Below are positions 1-10,979 of a stretch of DNA of 64,000 bases, one piece after another. The notes beneath the pieces were generated by a model. That model worked only from the letters and a program-made list of their open reading frames with translations. It searched no databases and was not told the origin of the DNA. Positions within the stretch are counted from its first letter, which is position 1, and every line of letters starts with the position of its first letter. Origin of the DNA: Batillaria attramentaria (lineage: Eukaryota > Mollusca > Gastropoda > Batillariidae). Location of the stretch: positions 642,501 to 706,500 of the forward strand of contig JACVVK020000285.1 in NCBI GenBank assembly GCA_018292915.2, read 5' to 3'. The position numbers and the translations under genes were made by a program.

Positions 1-535
1 CACCACACGCTCAAGGACCTTCGACAAGAAAGGCAAATTAGACACTGGTCTGTAGTTCTTGGGAATGTTGGGGTCCAGATTGTGTTTCTTGATGAGAGGT
101 TTGACAATTGCAGATTTGAAGGACTTGGGAACCGTGCCGGTGGTGAGACTTTTATTTATGATGTCAGTGATCGAGGGCAGAAGAACATCCAAATGCTCTA
201 AGATGATTCTAGTGGGGACAGGATCGACCTGAGAAGATGTCGGGTTTGACTTCAAGATGATTTTCTTCACCTCATCTGGAGTTGCAGTTGAGAACTGGGA
301 CAGCATCTGGCCTGAGAATGTCTTAGGGGCCAAAGTATCGGCATCATCCATGTCTGTGGAGCTGAAGTCGGATCTGATTTTCTCAATCTTGTCTTGAAAA
401 AAGTTAGACAGAGTGGATGCAGCCTGACTATCATCACAAAGGTCAGGAAGGATGGGTTGTGTAGTGTTCTGACCAAGTAGTTCATTCACAATTGAAAAGA
501 CCTTTCGGGGATCTGATGATGCCTGTTCCACCTAC
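1..535 (-). mobile_element. CR1-like non-LTR retrotransposon fragment (ORF2, start of reverse transcriptase)
   Basis: Read on the minus strand, one frame stays open from about 534 to the window edge. It shows the linker before the reverse transcriptase (DPRKVFSIVNELLG, then FFQDKIEKIRSDF) and the start of the RT domain: TGTVPKSFKSAIVKPLIKKH, then NYRPVSNLPFLSKVLERVV. The NYRPVSNLPFLSK block is a signature of CR1/Jockey-type LINEs. An in-frame TAG sits just upstream at about 535, where a 74-bp repeat begins, so the 5' part is missing. The catalytic FADD motif would lie beyond the window edge. No frameshift is visible in the part seen, which suggests a fairly young copy. Confidence 0.88.
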
Positions 536-1119
536 ATTTTATTTTCATGTGATGTGCTTATGCTTACAATTATTGTATGGTGTGATTTCATCATTTTGCG
601 AGAAATCGGTTATAAGGTCGTATATATATATGGAAGTGTGTGTTCTTATAACCGAAAAAAGAAGAAAATAGCAAGGAGAAGATGGCAGGTCAATGATATT
701 TCTCTTGTTTCTCTTCCCTCTCTTTTTTTTTTTCCCCCTTTCAGCCTCTTTCTTCCAGCTAGACACACATTATTATAAAACTTATTTGCAGAATAGTGGT
801 ATTATTTCCCCAAAAGGGGACAAAAAGTAATAAAAAATACAAATAAAAAATTCTGATATGCGAGTTTTTATAACTAATCACAAAGAACAACTTTGGCAGG
901 GACATTTGGGGGGGGGGGGGGGGGTCCTTATAAGAGAAGAGAAGTCCTACTAAGCGACGTCCTGTTAAGTGGATTCGACTGTACAATCGTGTTACATTCC
1001 GTTTTGCTATGTAAAGTCATACAGTGCACAAGTATGTCTGTATCATTCCACCTACATTTTGTTTTCATGTGATGTGCTTATGCTTACAATTGTTGTATGG
1101 TGTGATTTCATCATTTTGC
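526..1119. repeat. Pair of 74-bp direct repeats 520 bp apart
   Basis: Positions 526-599 and 1046-1119 are the same sequence with about three differences, starting TTCCACCTACATTTT and ending TCATTTTGC. Between them lie AT-rich DNA, a poly-G run (about 908-924) and, ending at 983, what looks like the right end of a DNA transposon (GGATTCGACTGTA). The arrangement could be a local duplication or the long flanking repeats of an inserted element. No coding sequence is seen here. Confidence 0.7.
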
Positions 1120-1505
1120 ATTAGTCACGTCTGCTTTATCAGTATCGTATTCCTCTTCAAAACAGAGAGAATGGAATTTGTCTTTTAAATGGATTTTAAT
1201 TGTTTATTTTGCCTGGGTACCTGGGTACCTGTAACCCGCTCTCATAAAGCAGAGCTGAAACCTCTTAAACATTGTAGTCTTAATAAAAATTAAGTTGTGG
1301 AGCTTCGGGACAGTAAAAAACCAGGATTTGTTTTTTTCAAATATGGAGACTGAACTTTTTGAAACCAGGCTTTGTGTAGTAGATGTATCAGTAAGTGTCT
1401 GTCTGATGTACAGAATATTTGCACAATAAAATCATTGAATGTTTTGAAAGGTGGTTCTATTTTGCTGGATCGATTCATTTTCACATGTGCATGAGCGCGC
1501 GCGTG

Positions 1506-1547
1506 CACACACACACACACACATGTTGACATTACATTCTACAAGTC

Positions 1548-1587
<40 letters not shown>
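1506..1587. repeat. CA microsatellites
   Basis: Two pure CA/AC runs at about 1506-1522 and 1553-1587, separated by a short unique piece. Short open frames across them are repeat translations. Confidence 0.9.
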
Positions 1588-1589
<2 letters not shown>

Positions 1590-1843
1590 GAGAGTAATGA
1601 GACGAAACTGTACATTGTACAAATTGATCATTATTGTAACTGTATTATATATATGCCTACTAAAACATGAATGCTGACATTACAGATAACATTCTACATA
1701 CATGTATCATCAACAACTACACATAAACAAAACCAACCAACAGAAGCCAATGACCAATGGCACAGATGTGAGCTGTCTGCATTCTTATTATACAGGCAAA
1801 ACTAAAGGAAATTTATAGACTACAAAAGGTGTACTAAAGGTGT

Positions 1844-2253
1844 CAGGGTCCATACAGGTCATGGAATCCTGGAAAAGTCATGGAATTTGGAAATAGCTTT
1901 TCCAGGCTTGGAAAGTCATGAAATTATCTCAAGAGTCATGGAAAGTCATGGAATTTTGGAATTTTATGGGAGCCATTTTGAGCCCAACAGTGAAACGGTC
2001 ACCGTCAGCTTGTTGATTACTCTCTGGACATACCACCAAAAATGCCAACAAACTGCCTTCCCATGTGGCTAATGACTAACTCTGAACATTGGTCTTGCTG
2101 ACTGCGATAACTCGGATAAGCTCAGAATTTCTACCCTCGCGCGTGTCAGTGTGAAAGAGGGCGAGGAAAGTGTCATGGAAAACAGGAGAGTTGGCCTCGA
2201 AAAGTCATGGAAAAGTCGTGAATTTTTGAGACTGTGAACCTGTATGGACCCAG
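1844..2253. mobile_element. hAT-like MITE with terminal inverted repeats
   Basis: The element starts CAGGGTCCATACAGGT and ends ACCTGTATGGACCCAG, an inverted repeat of at least 14 bp. Its interior repeats GTCATGGAA many times. AGGTGT occurs directly outside both ends and may be what remains of an 8-bp target duplication. The CAGGG terminus is typical of hAT non-autonomous elements. No transposase is encoded, so it could move only with help from elsewhere. Confidence 0.75.
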
Positions 2254-2915
2254 AGGTGTGAGAGTACACCTGTACGAAAGGCAGGCATCATAGATATATA
2301 TATATACATGTGCCTGTATTACATATATATGCATCAAACAAATGGCACACATAACCAGTACTTTCAAAAAGGATCATACATGTATGAATTGATCCAGTAT
2401 AATATTATGTTATGACATGTAGTGTCACTAGCAAAATGGACGTGTATACATATCACACGTACAGAGCCAAACAGGGTGAGTCTAGCTTGCATAACATCCT
2501 TCTGTCTACAGTCTGACTGCTTAGGACATGAGTATTCAGCATCTCAGTCAGAGATCAGTGCACTGTGCATTGTGAATTGTGCACTGTAAAAAGTAAAAAC
2601 TACAATTTCGAAAAAAACAAAAAACAACAACAACAACAAAAAAACAAGACATAAATTGCCTTGGTGAGGTCTGAGCAGGACGTTGATGTCATCCTGGAAT
2701 TTTGGCATGTCTGCTTTTTGAGATCAGTGAAAGATGTACTGTTCATTACTCTTCTCTGCTATTCCTAAAATAAAGATAAGCCAAAATTCTGCGACAATGT
2801 TGACCTGCACCTTTCAGCCAGCACAAGGGACTAATAATAATACTATCACTGGCTTACATTCAATAACAACAACATTAAAAAAAAAAAAACAGAGACAAAG
2901 TTAAGTGCGTTATGT
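2254..2915. other. Non-coding flank downstream of the minus-strand zinc-finger gene
   Basis: Contains a short AT microsatellite near 2292-2335, CAA/A-rich simple sequence at 2605-2645 and a poly-A run near 2877-2890. This is where the 3' UTR of the neighbouring minus-strand gene should lie. I did not find a clear AATAAA on the minus strand. Confidence 0.5.
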
Positions 2916-4334
2916 TCAGTATTTTGGCGGGAACACAGGGTATCCGTAAGACACCGCTGCCTGTGGCATTGCCTCTGTCTCTTGTAACACTGCTGACCTG
3001 TGATCCACATACCTCTGTGCCATTTGCACAGCGTCTTGACCATCAGTGTGATTGTTCTGTGTGGCATGGGCGACGGCAGAAGCGTGTGGATACAGAGGGC
3101 GCCCTGCCTCGCTGAACGGAGACTGGCCTCTGCTTGTGCTCTCCTCGAAAGGCGAGTGCATAGTTCTTGCGTCGAATGGTGAGGGTTGTGAAGAACGATA
3201 CAAACCCTGCAGTCCTTCCTGGTGCAGCAACCCTTCACCACTAGCACTGGTTTCCCTCACTGAAGACTGTTCCTGTTGGGTGGCCTCTGCAGGGTTTGCA
3301 GGCATGGGAAGACGGAGGGAATGCTGACCCATGAGTGAGGATGCGCTGCTACCTAAAATGCTGTCAAAATTACCTGCGTGTCTATTCTCTGTGAGTGCTT
3401 TGTTCTTTGGTGGATTTCTTTTCGGTCGGCCGATGGGCGGGATTGTGTTGTCACCCTGGTTGATCCGGCTGGCAGGGATGGGCTTGTTGGCAGCTGCACT
3501 TATGTCGGGGACGTTGTGTTTGTTCTTGAGGTGAGTGCGCAGTGACACCCGTACAGTGAACGCCTGCCCACACTGGTCACAGACGTAAGGTTTCTCACCA
3601 GTGTGTTGCCTCAAGTGAACGACCAGCGCATTGCGTTTTGTGAATGCTCTTGAACACACGGGGCATACAAACGGGCGTTCCCCAGTGTGGGTGCGGTAAT
3701 GTTCCTTCAGTTCCCGTGGACCACAGAATTTTTTCCCACAGTGGTCGCAAAGGTGCCTGCGAATGCCGCGATGGGCCCGGTTGATATGGTTCAGTCGCTG
3801 AGAGCTCGTAGCAAATGCTAAGTCACAGAAGTTACAGTGAAATGGTCTCTCACCTGTGTGTCTCCTCTGGTGGTAACGCAGCTTGCTAAGATGTGGATAC
3901 TCTGCTGGACAATGTTCACATTTATACGACGGTTTCTCAGTTTTGGTCACGTGAGTTTTCTTGTGAACCTTAAGGTCCTGTTTGGAAGAGAAACCTTGTG
4001 AGCACTGCTCGCACCTGTACGGGCTCATGTTATGTCTGGCAGACACGTGAAGGTTGTAAGACTTGCCGTGCAAGAACTGCATGCCACAGACCGTGCACTT
4101 CCATGTCGCCTCAATATTATGTTCTATCATTTTGTGGGTCTCATGTACACGAGGCAGTGCAAACGTCATTCCACACAGGCTGCATTTGTATCGCTTAGAA
4201 CCAATGCGAGCCAAAGATAGGTTCCGTGGTCGTCCTGGTCCGTTCTGTGTCGTAGGCATGGATCTGTGCCACCTGGCTGCATCTGACGCTGTTCTCTCCA
4301 TCTTTTCCATCAGACCCAGTGGATCATACAGTTC
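2916..4334 (-). CDS. C2H2 zinc-finger protein, exon 2 (eight fingers)
   Basis: This exon encodes 472 residues and a stop. With the upstream exon the protein is about 501 residues. A predicted nuclear DNA-binding protein: eight C2H2 fingers run from about residue 80 to 315 (YKCSLC, WKCTVC, YRCEQC, YKCEHC, FHCNFC, HLCDHC, FVCPVC, YVCDQC), the later ones joined by TGERPF/TGEKPY linkers. AT-hook-like GPGRPR lies before the fingers and GRPKRNP after them. The last 150 residues look disordered and rich in Q, S and P. The start is placed at 4334 because the minus strand reads CTTTTTCAG just before GAACTG, a good splice acceptor, and there is no ATG close by. Not recognised as a named gene. Confidence 0.87.
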   Translation of the reverse strand, partial: ELYDPLGLMEKMERTASDAARWHRSMPTTQNGPGRPRNLSLARIGSKRYKCSLCGMTFALPRVHETHKMIEHNIEATWKCTVCGMQFLHGKSYNLHVSARHNMSPYRCEQCSQGFSSKQDLKVHKKTHVTKTEKPSYKCEHCPAEYPHLSKLRYHQRRHTGERPFHCNFCDLAFATSSQRLNHINRAHRGIRRHLCDHCGKKFCGPRELKEHYRTHTGERPFVCPVCSRAFTKRNALVVHLRQHTGEKPYVCDQCGQAFTVRVSLRTHLKNKHNVPDISAAANKPIPASRINQGDNTIPPIGRPKRNPPKNKALTENRHAGNFDSILGSSASSLMGQHSLRLPMPANPAEATQQEQSSVRETSASGEGLLHQEGLQGLYRSSQPSPFDARTMHSPFEESTSRGQSPFSEAGRPLYPHASAVAHATQNNHTDGQDAVQMAQRYVDHRSAVLQETEAMPQAAVSYGYPVFPPKY

Positions 4335-4678
4335 CTGAAAAAGATTCAATATTTGACATGCATGGTCTGAAGCATGACGAGCACTAGACTGATTAGTATC
4401 AGCATTTCCTTTGAATTAGACCGAACTAAGGAAACAGCTCCCCCTCCCCCAACACCCACCACCTTAACGTGACTGTGCGCTGGTCCTAGACGTGACAGTG
4501 GTAGACAGCAAAAGGAGGAAACCAATGCGCGTAAGCTGTTATGCAGACAATAGGTGTGTGACATGAAGAAGAAGTGAGCGTGCGCAAAGAGATAGAGACA
4601 CAGACTGACAGAGAGAGAGGGGCTGCTTGCAACCAGGGCATTAAAACTTTGCAGAGGTAAAAGTTAAAGCAATATTAC

Positions 4679-4765
4679 ATCTGAATCCGGATCACTGAGG
4701 TCGGAAGATTCAGTGGCGTTTGAACCGTTATGGTCTTCGACAGCACCGATTCCTTTGTCGGCCAT
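4679..4765 (-). CDS. C2H2 zinc-finger protein, exon 1 (start codon)
   Basis: Predicted first coding exon of the gene whose second exon ends at 2916. It starts MADKGIGAVEDH in a good Kozak context (AAAATGG on the minus strand) and ends DLSDPDSD at a GTAATA donor. The 29 codons end in phase 0, matching the phase-0 acceptor at 4334 across a 344-bp intron. The segment is acidic and low in complexity, as first exons of such genes often are. The exon pairing is inferred from frame and splice sites, not from transcript data. Confidence 0.65.
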
Positions 4766-7129
4766 TTTCTCTTTAAAGTGTTTACTTCCAGTTTCTCCAT
4801 TTTGAGAACAAATACACATTTGATGAACAAATAATATTTGGATCACTGTAGGTGGAATATGTTAAAATCCATGTCAGAAATTATAATTTATAAGGGGGCA
4901 TACTGTATACAGACTATCGATAGCTTCTAAACATAAAGATAATCAAAGTTTTAGTTTATGGATTGCTAGCTTTAGGTAGGTTTTCATGGTCTACTAAACT
5001 ATGCCAGGGAGTGCACACGTATGGTAGAGCATGCCAGGTTATGTAGGAACATGCCAGGTTCTGCCAGGACATGCCGGTCACTTGAAAGCACTCACTAATA
5101 ATCAAACAGGGGATGCTTTTGGTGGATAGGGACGACTGGAAATCATGGGGAATCATTGCTGAAGCCTCAGTACATATATCTATGGGTTTTTTTGAGGGTT
5201 TTTTTTTTGTTTTTTTTGCATCCATTGTGAAAGCCTCAGTTTTTAATCTAATGGTTATTTGAAGTTTTAACTGAATTGCAGCTTTGATTCAGTAATGTGA
5301 AGTTTGAATTTGCAGATCTACACACACACACACCAAAGCAAAAACAAAACACGCACTCTCTCTCAGGCATACAAACTGCTCATATGCACCCCCAGAACGT
5401 ACAGTTAAAGCCTGCATTTCAACATGAAGGTTTATTTGTAATTATTTTCATTTTATTCCTTGTATTTGTATTTTTCAACAAAATACAGTATTACAGGTAT
5501 AACCACTGACAGTGCATATGAAAGCTTAGACCATCATTACTTTCAGTAATTTCAGTCCAGTTTACAATAGAGTATATATACACATGCATGTAATATGAAG
5601 GCAGCTTTAAAAGTACAACTTTCACCCACACACACACACAAAAAGAGAGAGAGAAAAAAAAGTCTATTCGAAATTCAGCATGTCAGTGGTGTACCAAGTC
5701 TAGCACTCAGTAAAGCCTGGCCAACATGGATTAACACAAAAAAAACCCATGTGTATGCTTCTAAGCACCAGAGAAACTGGAGTCCCCGGAGAAAAACTCT
5801 GAAACCAGGCATCTTCTGCAAAGCTCTTACGCTACAGCAAAATCTGCCCTATCCCAAAATCATGCACACACTCAGAAATACCAAAACATCTGTTTCATTA
5901 TGTGACTGATTTCCAAGTGACCAGGCACGCCCTGTCAAAACTTCTTCAGGCCCGGGCATATACATACCCTCACACCGTTTTGCAGGACTGCTAATCAGAG
6001 ATCTGTATGTTTATACAAATGTATATATGACTGCTCTAATTCTTTCTCCCAACAACAGCTGACCTTTCACCTTGTAGCAGTCACCCCCCCCCCCCCCCCC
6101 ACACACACACACCACTTGTAAGTGGTTGCGGTGCCCTAAGCAACCAAGCTAACAATAAACTGACATGTTCTGGTTTTACACCTCTGCATTCATTGATGGC
6201 CTACTGAGCATGTGACTTGCCGTAACTCAAAACTGAACCTCCCAATTTTCCTGTTAAAAGCCCACACTATGCTGCATGGATTAGTCACTGCTGGAGTTCT
6301 AGGTGACGACTCCTGAAAATGTATTCAAAACAGGAGAAACTAGTCAGTTTGACACTCTGACTGGTCAAACATTACTAAATGAGACAGTTGTGAGACCAAA
6401 GAAATTGCCCTCCCTCCCCCCCCCCCCCAACACACACACACACACATGGCACACACTGGCAGACACAGAAGTAAGTTTGAACGTGGTGTACATTTATTAT
6501 ACACAAATACAACTTCCTGCTACAAACTGAAACAGCACTAACAATTTATTTTTGAACATAGTTGACAAAGTGCAACACTTCGTAATAAATCTTTGCTGTA
6601 AGTCGCACCATACATCGTTGGTGCAAATACACCCATACTTTTATTAAAGACGACAACTGGCACCCTGTATATTGTTGTACAGCAGGAAAAAATATATTAC
6701 AGTATTCCTCACTGTAGAGTGTGGGTGCAAAACTCACACTATTAAAGGAACTAAACTGAATTAAAATCAAAATTGTTTACATGCACACTAAGGCAATGGT
6801 CTATACAGGCAGGCTGTATACAGAAATGTGACGCAAGTGATAAACTTTTGTCAAATAAAGTGTTGTTCTCTTATTTTGCCGGGACTGATCTCATCAACAT
6901 AACAGCCCGCCATTTCAATATGGGCAGTTCAATATGTTCAATGGCTACATTCACTTGGTCACATTGATATCTGCTGATATTACTGTTCATTTCTTTCTTG
7001 TGTATTTGCTGTACGGTTACACTTATGTTTACCCGACTCTACCCTTGAAATCCTTTCTTAAAAGGTATGGGTGGTTTTCCACCCAATATGTACACAAAGG
7101 GTTATCAATGTTTATATAGATTATTTGTA
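4766..7129. other. Intergenic stretch, no gene seen
   Basis: AT-rich DNA with simple repeats: T-rich 5195-5220, CA runs near 5320 and 5628, a poly-C/CA tract at 6085-6113 and another at 6416-6447. Small open frames here have no recognisable domain and look like chance. The region beside 4766 should contain the promoter of the minus-strand zinc-finger gene, but I see no clear core element. Confidence 0.5.
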
Positions 7130-7291
7130 CAGTCGAACCTGCCAAGGCGGTCACCTGTATAAGCTATGCCACTGTCTAACCTGGTCACTCTAGAGGATCC
7201 CCTGACATGCTAGCTGTTGACATGCCAACCCTGAATAAACCCGGTCACCTGTCTAAGGTGGTCAGTTTGACCCAGTCCACAGGTTTGACTG
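7130..7291. mobile_element. Tc1/mariner-type MITE, 162 bp
   Basis: Starts CAGTCGAACCTG and ends CAGGTTTGACTG, an inverted repeat with one mismatch, and is flanked by TA on both sides (7128-7129 and 7292-7293). Subterminal GGCGGTCACCTG and CACCTGTCTAAGGTGGTC are also near-palindromic. Size, CAGT termini and TA duplication fit a non-autonomous Tc1/mariner element. It has no coding capacity. A similar right end (GGATTCGACTGTA) lies at 971-983. Confidence 0.8.
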
Positions 7292-7293
7292 TA

Positions 7294-7754
7294 TATTATA
7301 AATATGACAAAAAGATCCACAGTTTTTGGTGAGCACTTCACCAATACCCTTATTGACAAAGTCATGAAGTTTTGTGGATCTAGCTTCGCATGTCTGAATG
7401 AAAGTGCGGGTGCAACTGCACCTATGATGTACGACGAAGGTAAAAACAAACCTACAACAGACACCAGTTTACTAGACCAATGCAAATTGCTAATGCAAAA
7501 TCGTGTCATTCACATCTCATTGTGTAATTGTTACTGCAGTCTTGTTTGAAAGTGTTTGCTGCAGATCCATAAAGCAGCTGGGATTCTGCTGCTCAAATTT
7601 GATACAACAAAACAAAGTTCAAACCAAAGGTGCTGCCCAATTGTTTTGCCTGCACCTTGATAAATGTTTGCCACTTATTATGAAGCAGAGTATACTCTTT
7701 GGTGGTCATGGTGCCGCTGTAAATGGAGATCAAGCTGTTTTTTAAGTCGAAATG
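7294..7754. other. Non-coding stretch 3' of the four-finger exon
   Basis: No domain or repeat recognised. It lies just downstream, in the minus direction, of the stop codon at 7755-7757 and may carry that gene's 3' UTR. Confidence 0.4.
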
Positions 7755-8228
7755 TCAAACGGCAGTACCGCACTCAAGTATTTTGGCACCAGCACTGCCA
7801 TGAATCTTGGCATGCTCCTTAAGTTTCTCCTCCTCCCAGAACATGGAAGTACACTGATCACACTTGAAAAACTTTTTCGATTTCTGGGGCGGCCTTCCTT
7901 TACTAGCAAGAGTTGCTCCTGTGTGATGGCTCATGTGTACTCGTATTCCTTGCAAGGATGGGAACTCAACCGCACAAACACAACACTCAAACCCTGTAGA
8001 CTTTTTCCGTTCCAGCGAATGCTTGATGAGATGTGAAGCGAAAATACCAGCACTGAAAAAAGCCAGCTCACAAACACTGCACACATGAGGCGGTTCTTCG
8101 TGGTGCTCTATCACTTTGTGTGAAGACAGGGAAGTTTCAAAAGCAAAGGCCAAGTCACAGAGAGAACATCTGAATGGCTTGGATACTGGCTCCATTTTTC
8201 CACCAGATGAGGTGCATCTGTTGTGGGG
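7755..8228 (-). CDS. C2H2 zinc-finger protein, last exon (four fingers)
   Basis: Encodes 157 residues and a stop with four C2H2 fingers: FRCSLC, HVCSVC, FECCVC and FKCDQC. The first two match the first two fingers of the gene at 2916-4334 (CSLC, then SHKVIEH against THKMIEH), so the two are paralogues in the same orientation. The start is set at an acceptor reading ACAGATTTCAG on the minus strand, in phase 0. The frame continues open upstream to about 8470 but without recognisable protein. If translation instead begins inside the exon, the first ATG gives MEPVSKPFRC. The 5' exons were not found, so this may be an incomplete gene or a truncated copy. Confidence 0.72.
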   Translation of the reverse strand, partial: PHNRCTSSGGKMEPVSKPFRCSLCDLAFAFETSLSSHKVIEHHEEPPHVCSVCELAFFSAGIFASHLIKHSLERKKSTGFECCVCAVEFPSLQGIRVHMSHHTGATLASKGRPPQKSKKFFKCDQCTSMFWEEEKLKEHAKIHGSAGAKILECGTAV

Positions 8229-10171
8229 CTGAAATCTGTACCCCGCAACTGCAACTTCAGTCCCTTGCCAACCAAATAGTGTTGTGAGTGAGGAAAAATA
8301 AAAATTAAATCGTGAGAATTTAAAAAAACTTTTTATACAGTAATCATACCCTTCTCCGTTACTTTCTCTAGTGTCTCTGATAAAGTTATCTCCCTTGGTC
8401 TGAGCGGGCACACTGGGCCAGTTACCACTGCACACACCGTTGCACAGTTTAGCAGTTTTACAAGTGATCACTTCAGATAAAAGTACATGTATACCACTCT
8501 ATAATATCTGGTGATAATCTGTGCAGTTATGGTAGTGCAAATGTATAACGTGCATCAATTATCAATGTCAACTATTGGCGACCATTACTTCTTTGCGTGC
8601 ACTGCTGCCAGTTCTGAACACATTTCATCCATGCTGATGTGTTTGTTGTACTTATTGTCAATACCAATATCATGCTGACAGATGAATTCTGGCTGCGGAG
8701 AACCAGATGTAGCTGCAAGTGATGTGATGTGCGGCAACAACGGAAACGCACTGGAGAGTCACTCTGATGTCAAACGCTCGTTTTCTTTTAGTCCTTGGGA
8801 CTGTGGCAGGCCTGTAGGTCAGCTTCAAACGCATCCTGGACAACACAGAGAACATATACACATCATATCTATGTGAAAATAGCCAAAGTTAAAGTCTGCA
8901 CATACACGTTGGGTTGGAGAACTGTACATGTCTCTACTGTTAAGCGTACGGCTACACGACTGCCAGTCAGGATGTTGCCGTACTCGGCTGGCTGCTGGCG
9001 CGCAGGGGTTTTCCTGCACACGCAGCCTGCGGCATTGCAAGGTTTGGGCAGTGACTGGTCACTTGGCTGTACGGCTACCTGCGGCTAGCTGGCTGCCAGG
9101 AAAAATACAACGGCTTTCTATTCCCGCGCCGGCACCGGCAAGGGGGATATGCCAGCTGGCCGCCAGCGATTTAATAAAGGTTTCCAGCGTTTCCAGCCCT
9201 GCAAGTACCAATCCTGGCAACATGTAGCGGGGGCCCTTACTGACAGGCGAGGGTAGCTAATTACTGGCCCGAGACAGAGACGCTGCTGTGGATTTTAATG
9301 TTAATTATCAGTTTGTCTTTAATCATTTTCATAAAGTTTCTTAAGCAATCATCTGTGCTCCATATCACAAGCACCATGTAGTAAAATCTGCCCATTTCCT
9401 CTTGAAAAAAAGTACTTTAATTTGCTAGGCATGCGAGATTTACTTGGCTGGGCCTGCCCCTGCTGTGTTAATGGTTGCTCAGACCTCGAAGACAAATGAT
9501 GTAATTAAGTTGTAAGACATCCCCCCCCCCCCCCCAAAAAAAAAAAAAAAAAGATAAAAAAAGAAGTGAACAGTGGACCTGGGCACACTGAGGCCAGACC
9601 AGCATAACTTATCCCCACCGTTGATCAACTACACGTTACACCCAAAGGCAAGTTCTTGGAAGTCATTGACATTAAAGGGATTGAAGGGTGGTAGCAAATG
9701 CCAACACCACCATCCCTGCCCCTCTAGTGTATGCTAGTACCCTGAACCCGCCTATGCTAAGTACTATAAACTGAAGTGTTCGCAGTTGCCGGAATCCGTG
9801 GGACAGTGGCTGTGCCCATCACAGCTTCTTCAAATGTCACAGATTAACGCTAATAAACTCTAATTGAAGAGCTTCATGCCAATTAGGAATGGAGTTATAA
9901 ACTGCAAATACACGCCGCACTGCATGCAAACTTACACCCAACCCGAAGAAAAAGAACCACCCGCTTTTAGAGCTGGCGACTAGAAAGCATCTATTTACTA
10001 CAACTCAAAGAAAAAAAGAACCTGACATGATGGACTCAGTTGCATCTTCCAGAATTGTTTGTGAATCTGATAGATGTGAACAAAATGAACTGATTTTTAA
10101 ATGTATGTTTCCACATTTTCTGTCGCTAACTGAAAAGTGACCAGCTGGTGTTATCATGCAATGCCGCACGG
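8229..10171. other. Intergenic stretch with a GC-rich block
   Basis: No gene is supported. At 8935-9235 there is a GC-rich block with repeated GGCTGGCTGC, GTACGGCTAC and GGCTACCTGCGG words in both orientations, which may be an old foldback element. A poly-C/poly-A tract lies at 9521-9552. A first exon for the four-finger gene might be hidden here, but none could be defined. Confidence 0.45.
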
Positions 10172-10281
10172 ATCCCGGCTGGGGCCAAATATTTGTGCTG
10201 ACTTTTTCATCGTTGCCCCATCTTTGATATCACCCTATGTGGTGGAAAAGGACGTTAAACCCCAACACCCACACCCACCCG
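10172..10281 (+). mobile_element. 5'-truncated tRNA-derived SINE
   Basis: Carries the 3' half of the SINE family seen complete at 10510 and 51636: GCTGGGGCCAAATATTTGTG, then GGTGGAAAAGGACGTTAAAC and a CACCCACACCCACCC tail. It is flanked by GCAATGCCGCACGG and GCAATGCCGCATGG, a 14-bp target duplication with one difference, so insertion was probably of an already truncated copy. Confidence 0.8.
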
Positions 10282-10509
10282 CAATGCCGCATGGTCAGCA
10301 AGAAGCCTTGTCAGAGGTGGCTTTATGGAATGTGCAGTAATTCAAATCAATTCATAATACTACATCCATTGTTTTAAAACGTACGTAAGATTTAATCAGA
10401 AAATTGTCTTTATGCCCATGCACTGCTTCGTTCATTATTTTTATTGAACCAAAAAAAACCCATTAATGACAGACATTCTCTGAAGTTCTCTGCATTATAA
10501 CTAGTATAA

Positions 10510-10684
10510 GCGGGGAGCCAGGGTGACCGAATGGTAGAGTGTAGGACTTCTAATGCTCAGGTCGTGAGTTCATATCCCCGCTGGGGCCAAATATTTGTGC
10601 TGGCCTTTTCATCATTTGCCAGTCTTTGATATCACCCGTATCTGGTGGAAAAGGACGTTAAACCCCCAAACACCCACCCACCCC
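10510..10684 (+). mobile_element. tRNA-derived SINE, full length
   Basis: The head carries an A-box-like GGTGACCGAATGGTAGAG and a B-box-like GGTCGTGAGTTCATATCC, as expected from a tRNA ancestor with an internal RNA polymerase III promoter. The body (GCTGGGGCCAAATATTTGTG) and tail (GACGTTAAAC, then CCCACCCACCCC) match the copies at 40746 and 51636. It is about 1 kb upstream of the main locus. Confidence 0.85.
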
Positions 10685-10979
10685 ACTGTAAGGTAAAATT
10701 TAACTATGTGCCGCTTTCTATTTATTAGCAAACAACTTTGATAAACAAGAGACAGAATGTGATCTAGCAGAATGCACCCATCGCGTGTACATGGCTACAT
10801 ATCCATGTCGGACTCCAGTCATAGACTGATTCATTTTGCCATGCCGGTAAATGTCCACTGATTACTTTCTTTCACTGAAAGGCAGCTAGCACACATATGC
10901 CCAGTCATTTTTGCGCATGGACAATATTCAGGACAAATGTCCTATATATTTTTTGAAAGCCAGGACATCTTGTCCGATT

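Noticed and set aside
8600..8660. Candidate first exon for the four-finger minus-strand gene (MDEMCSEL frame)
   Set aside because: It meets a stop after about 15 codons and no suitable donor comes before it.
8935..9235. GC-rich block as a possible CpG-island promoter
   Set aside because: Its composition comes from repeated GGCTGGCTGC-type words, which suggests a repeat; no transcription start context is visible.
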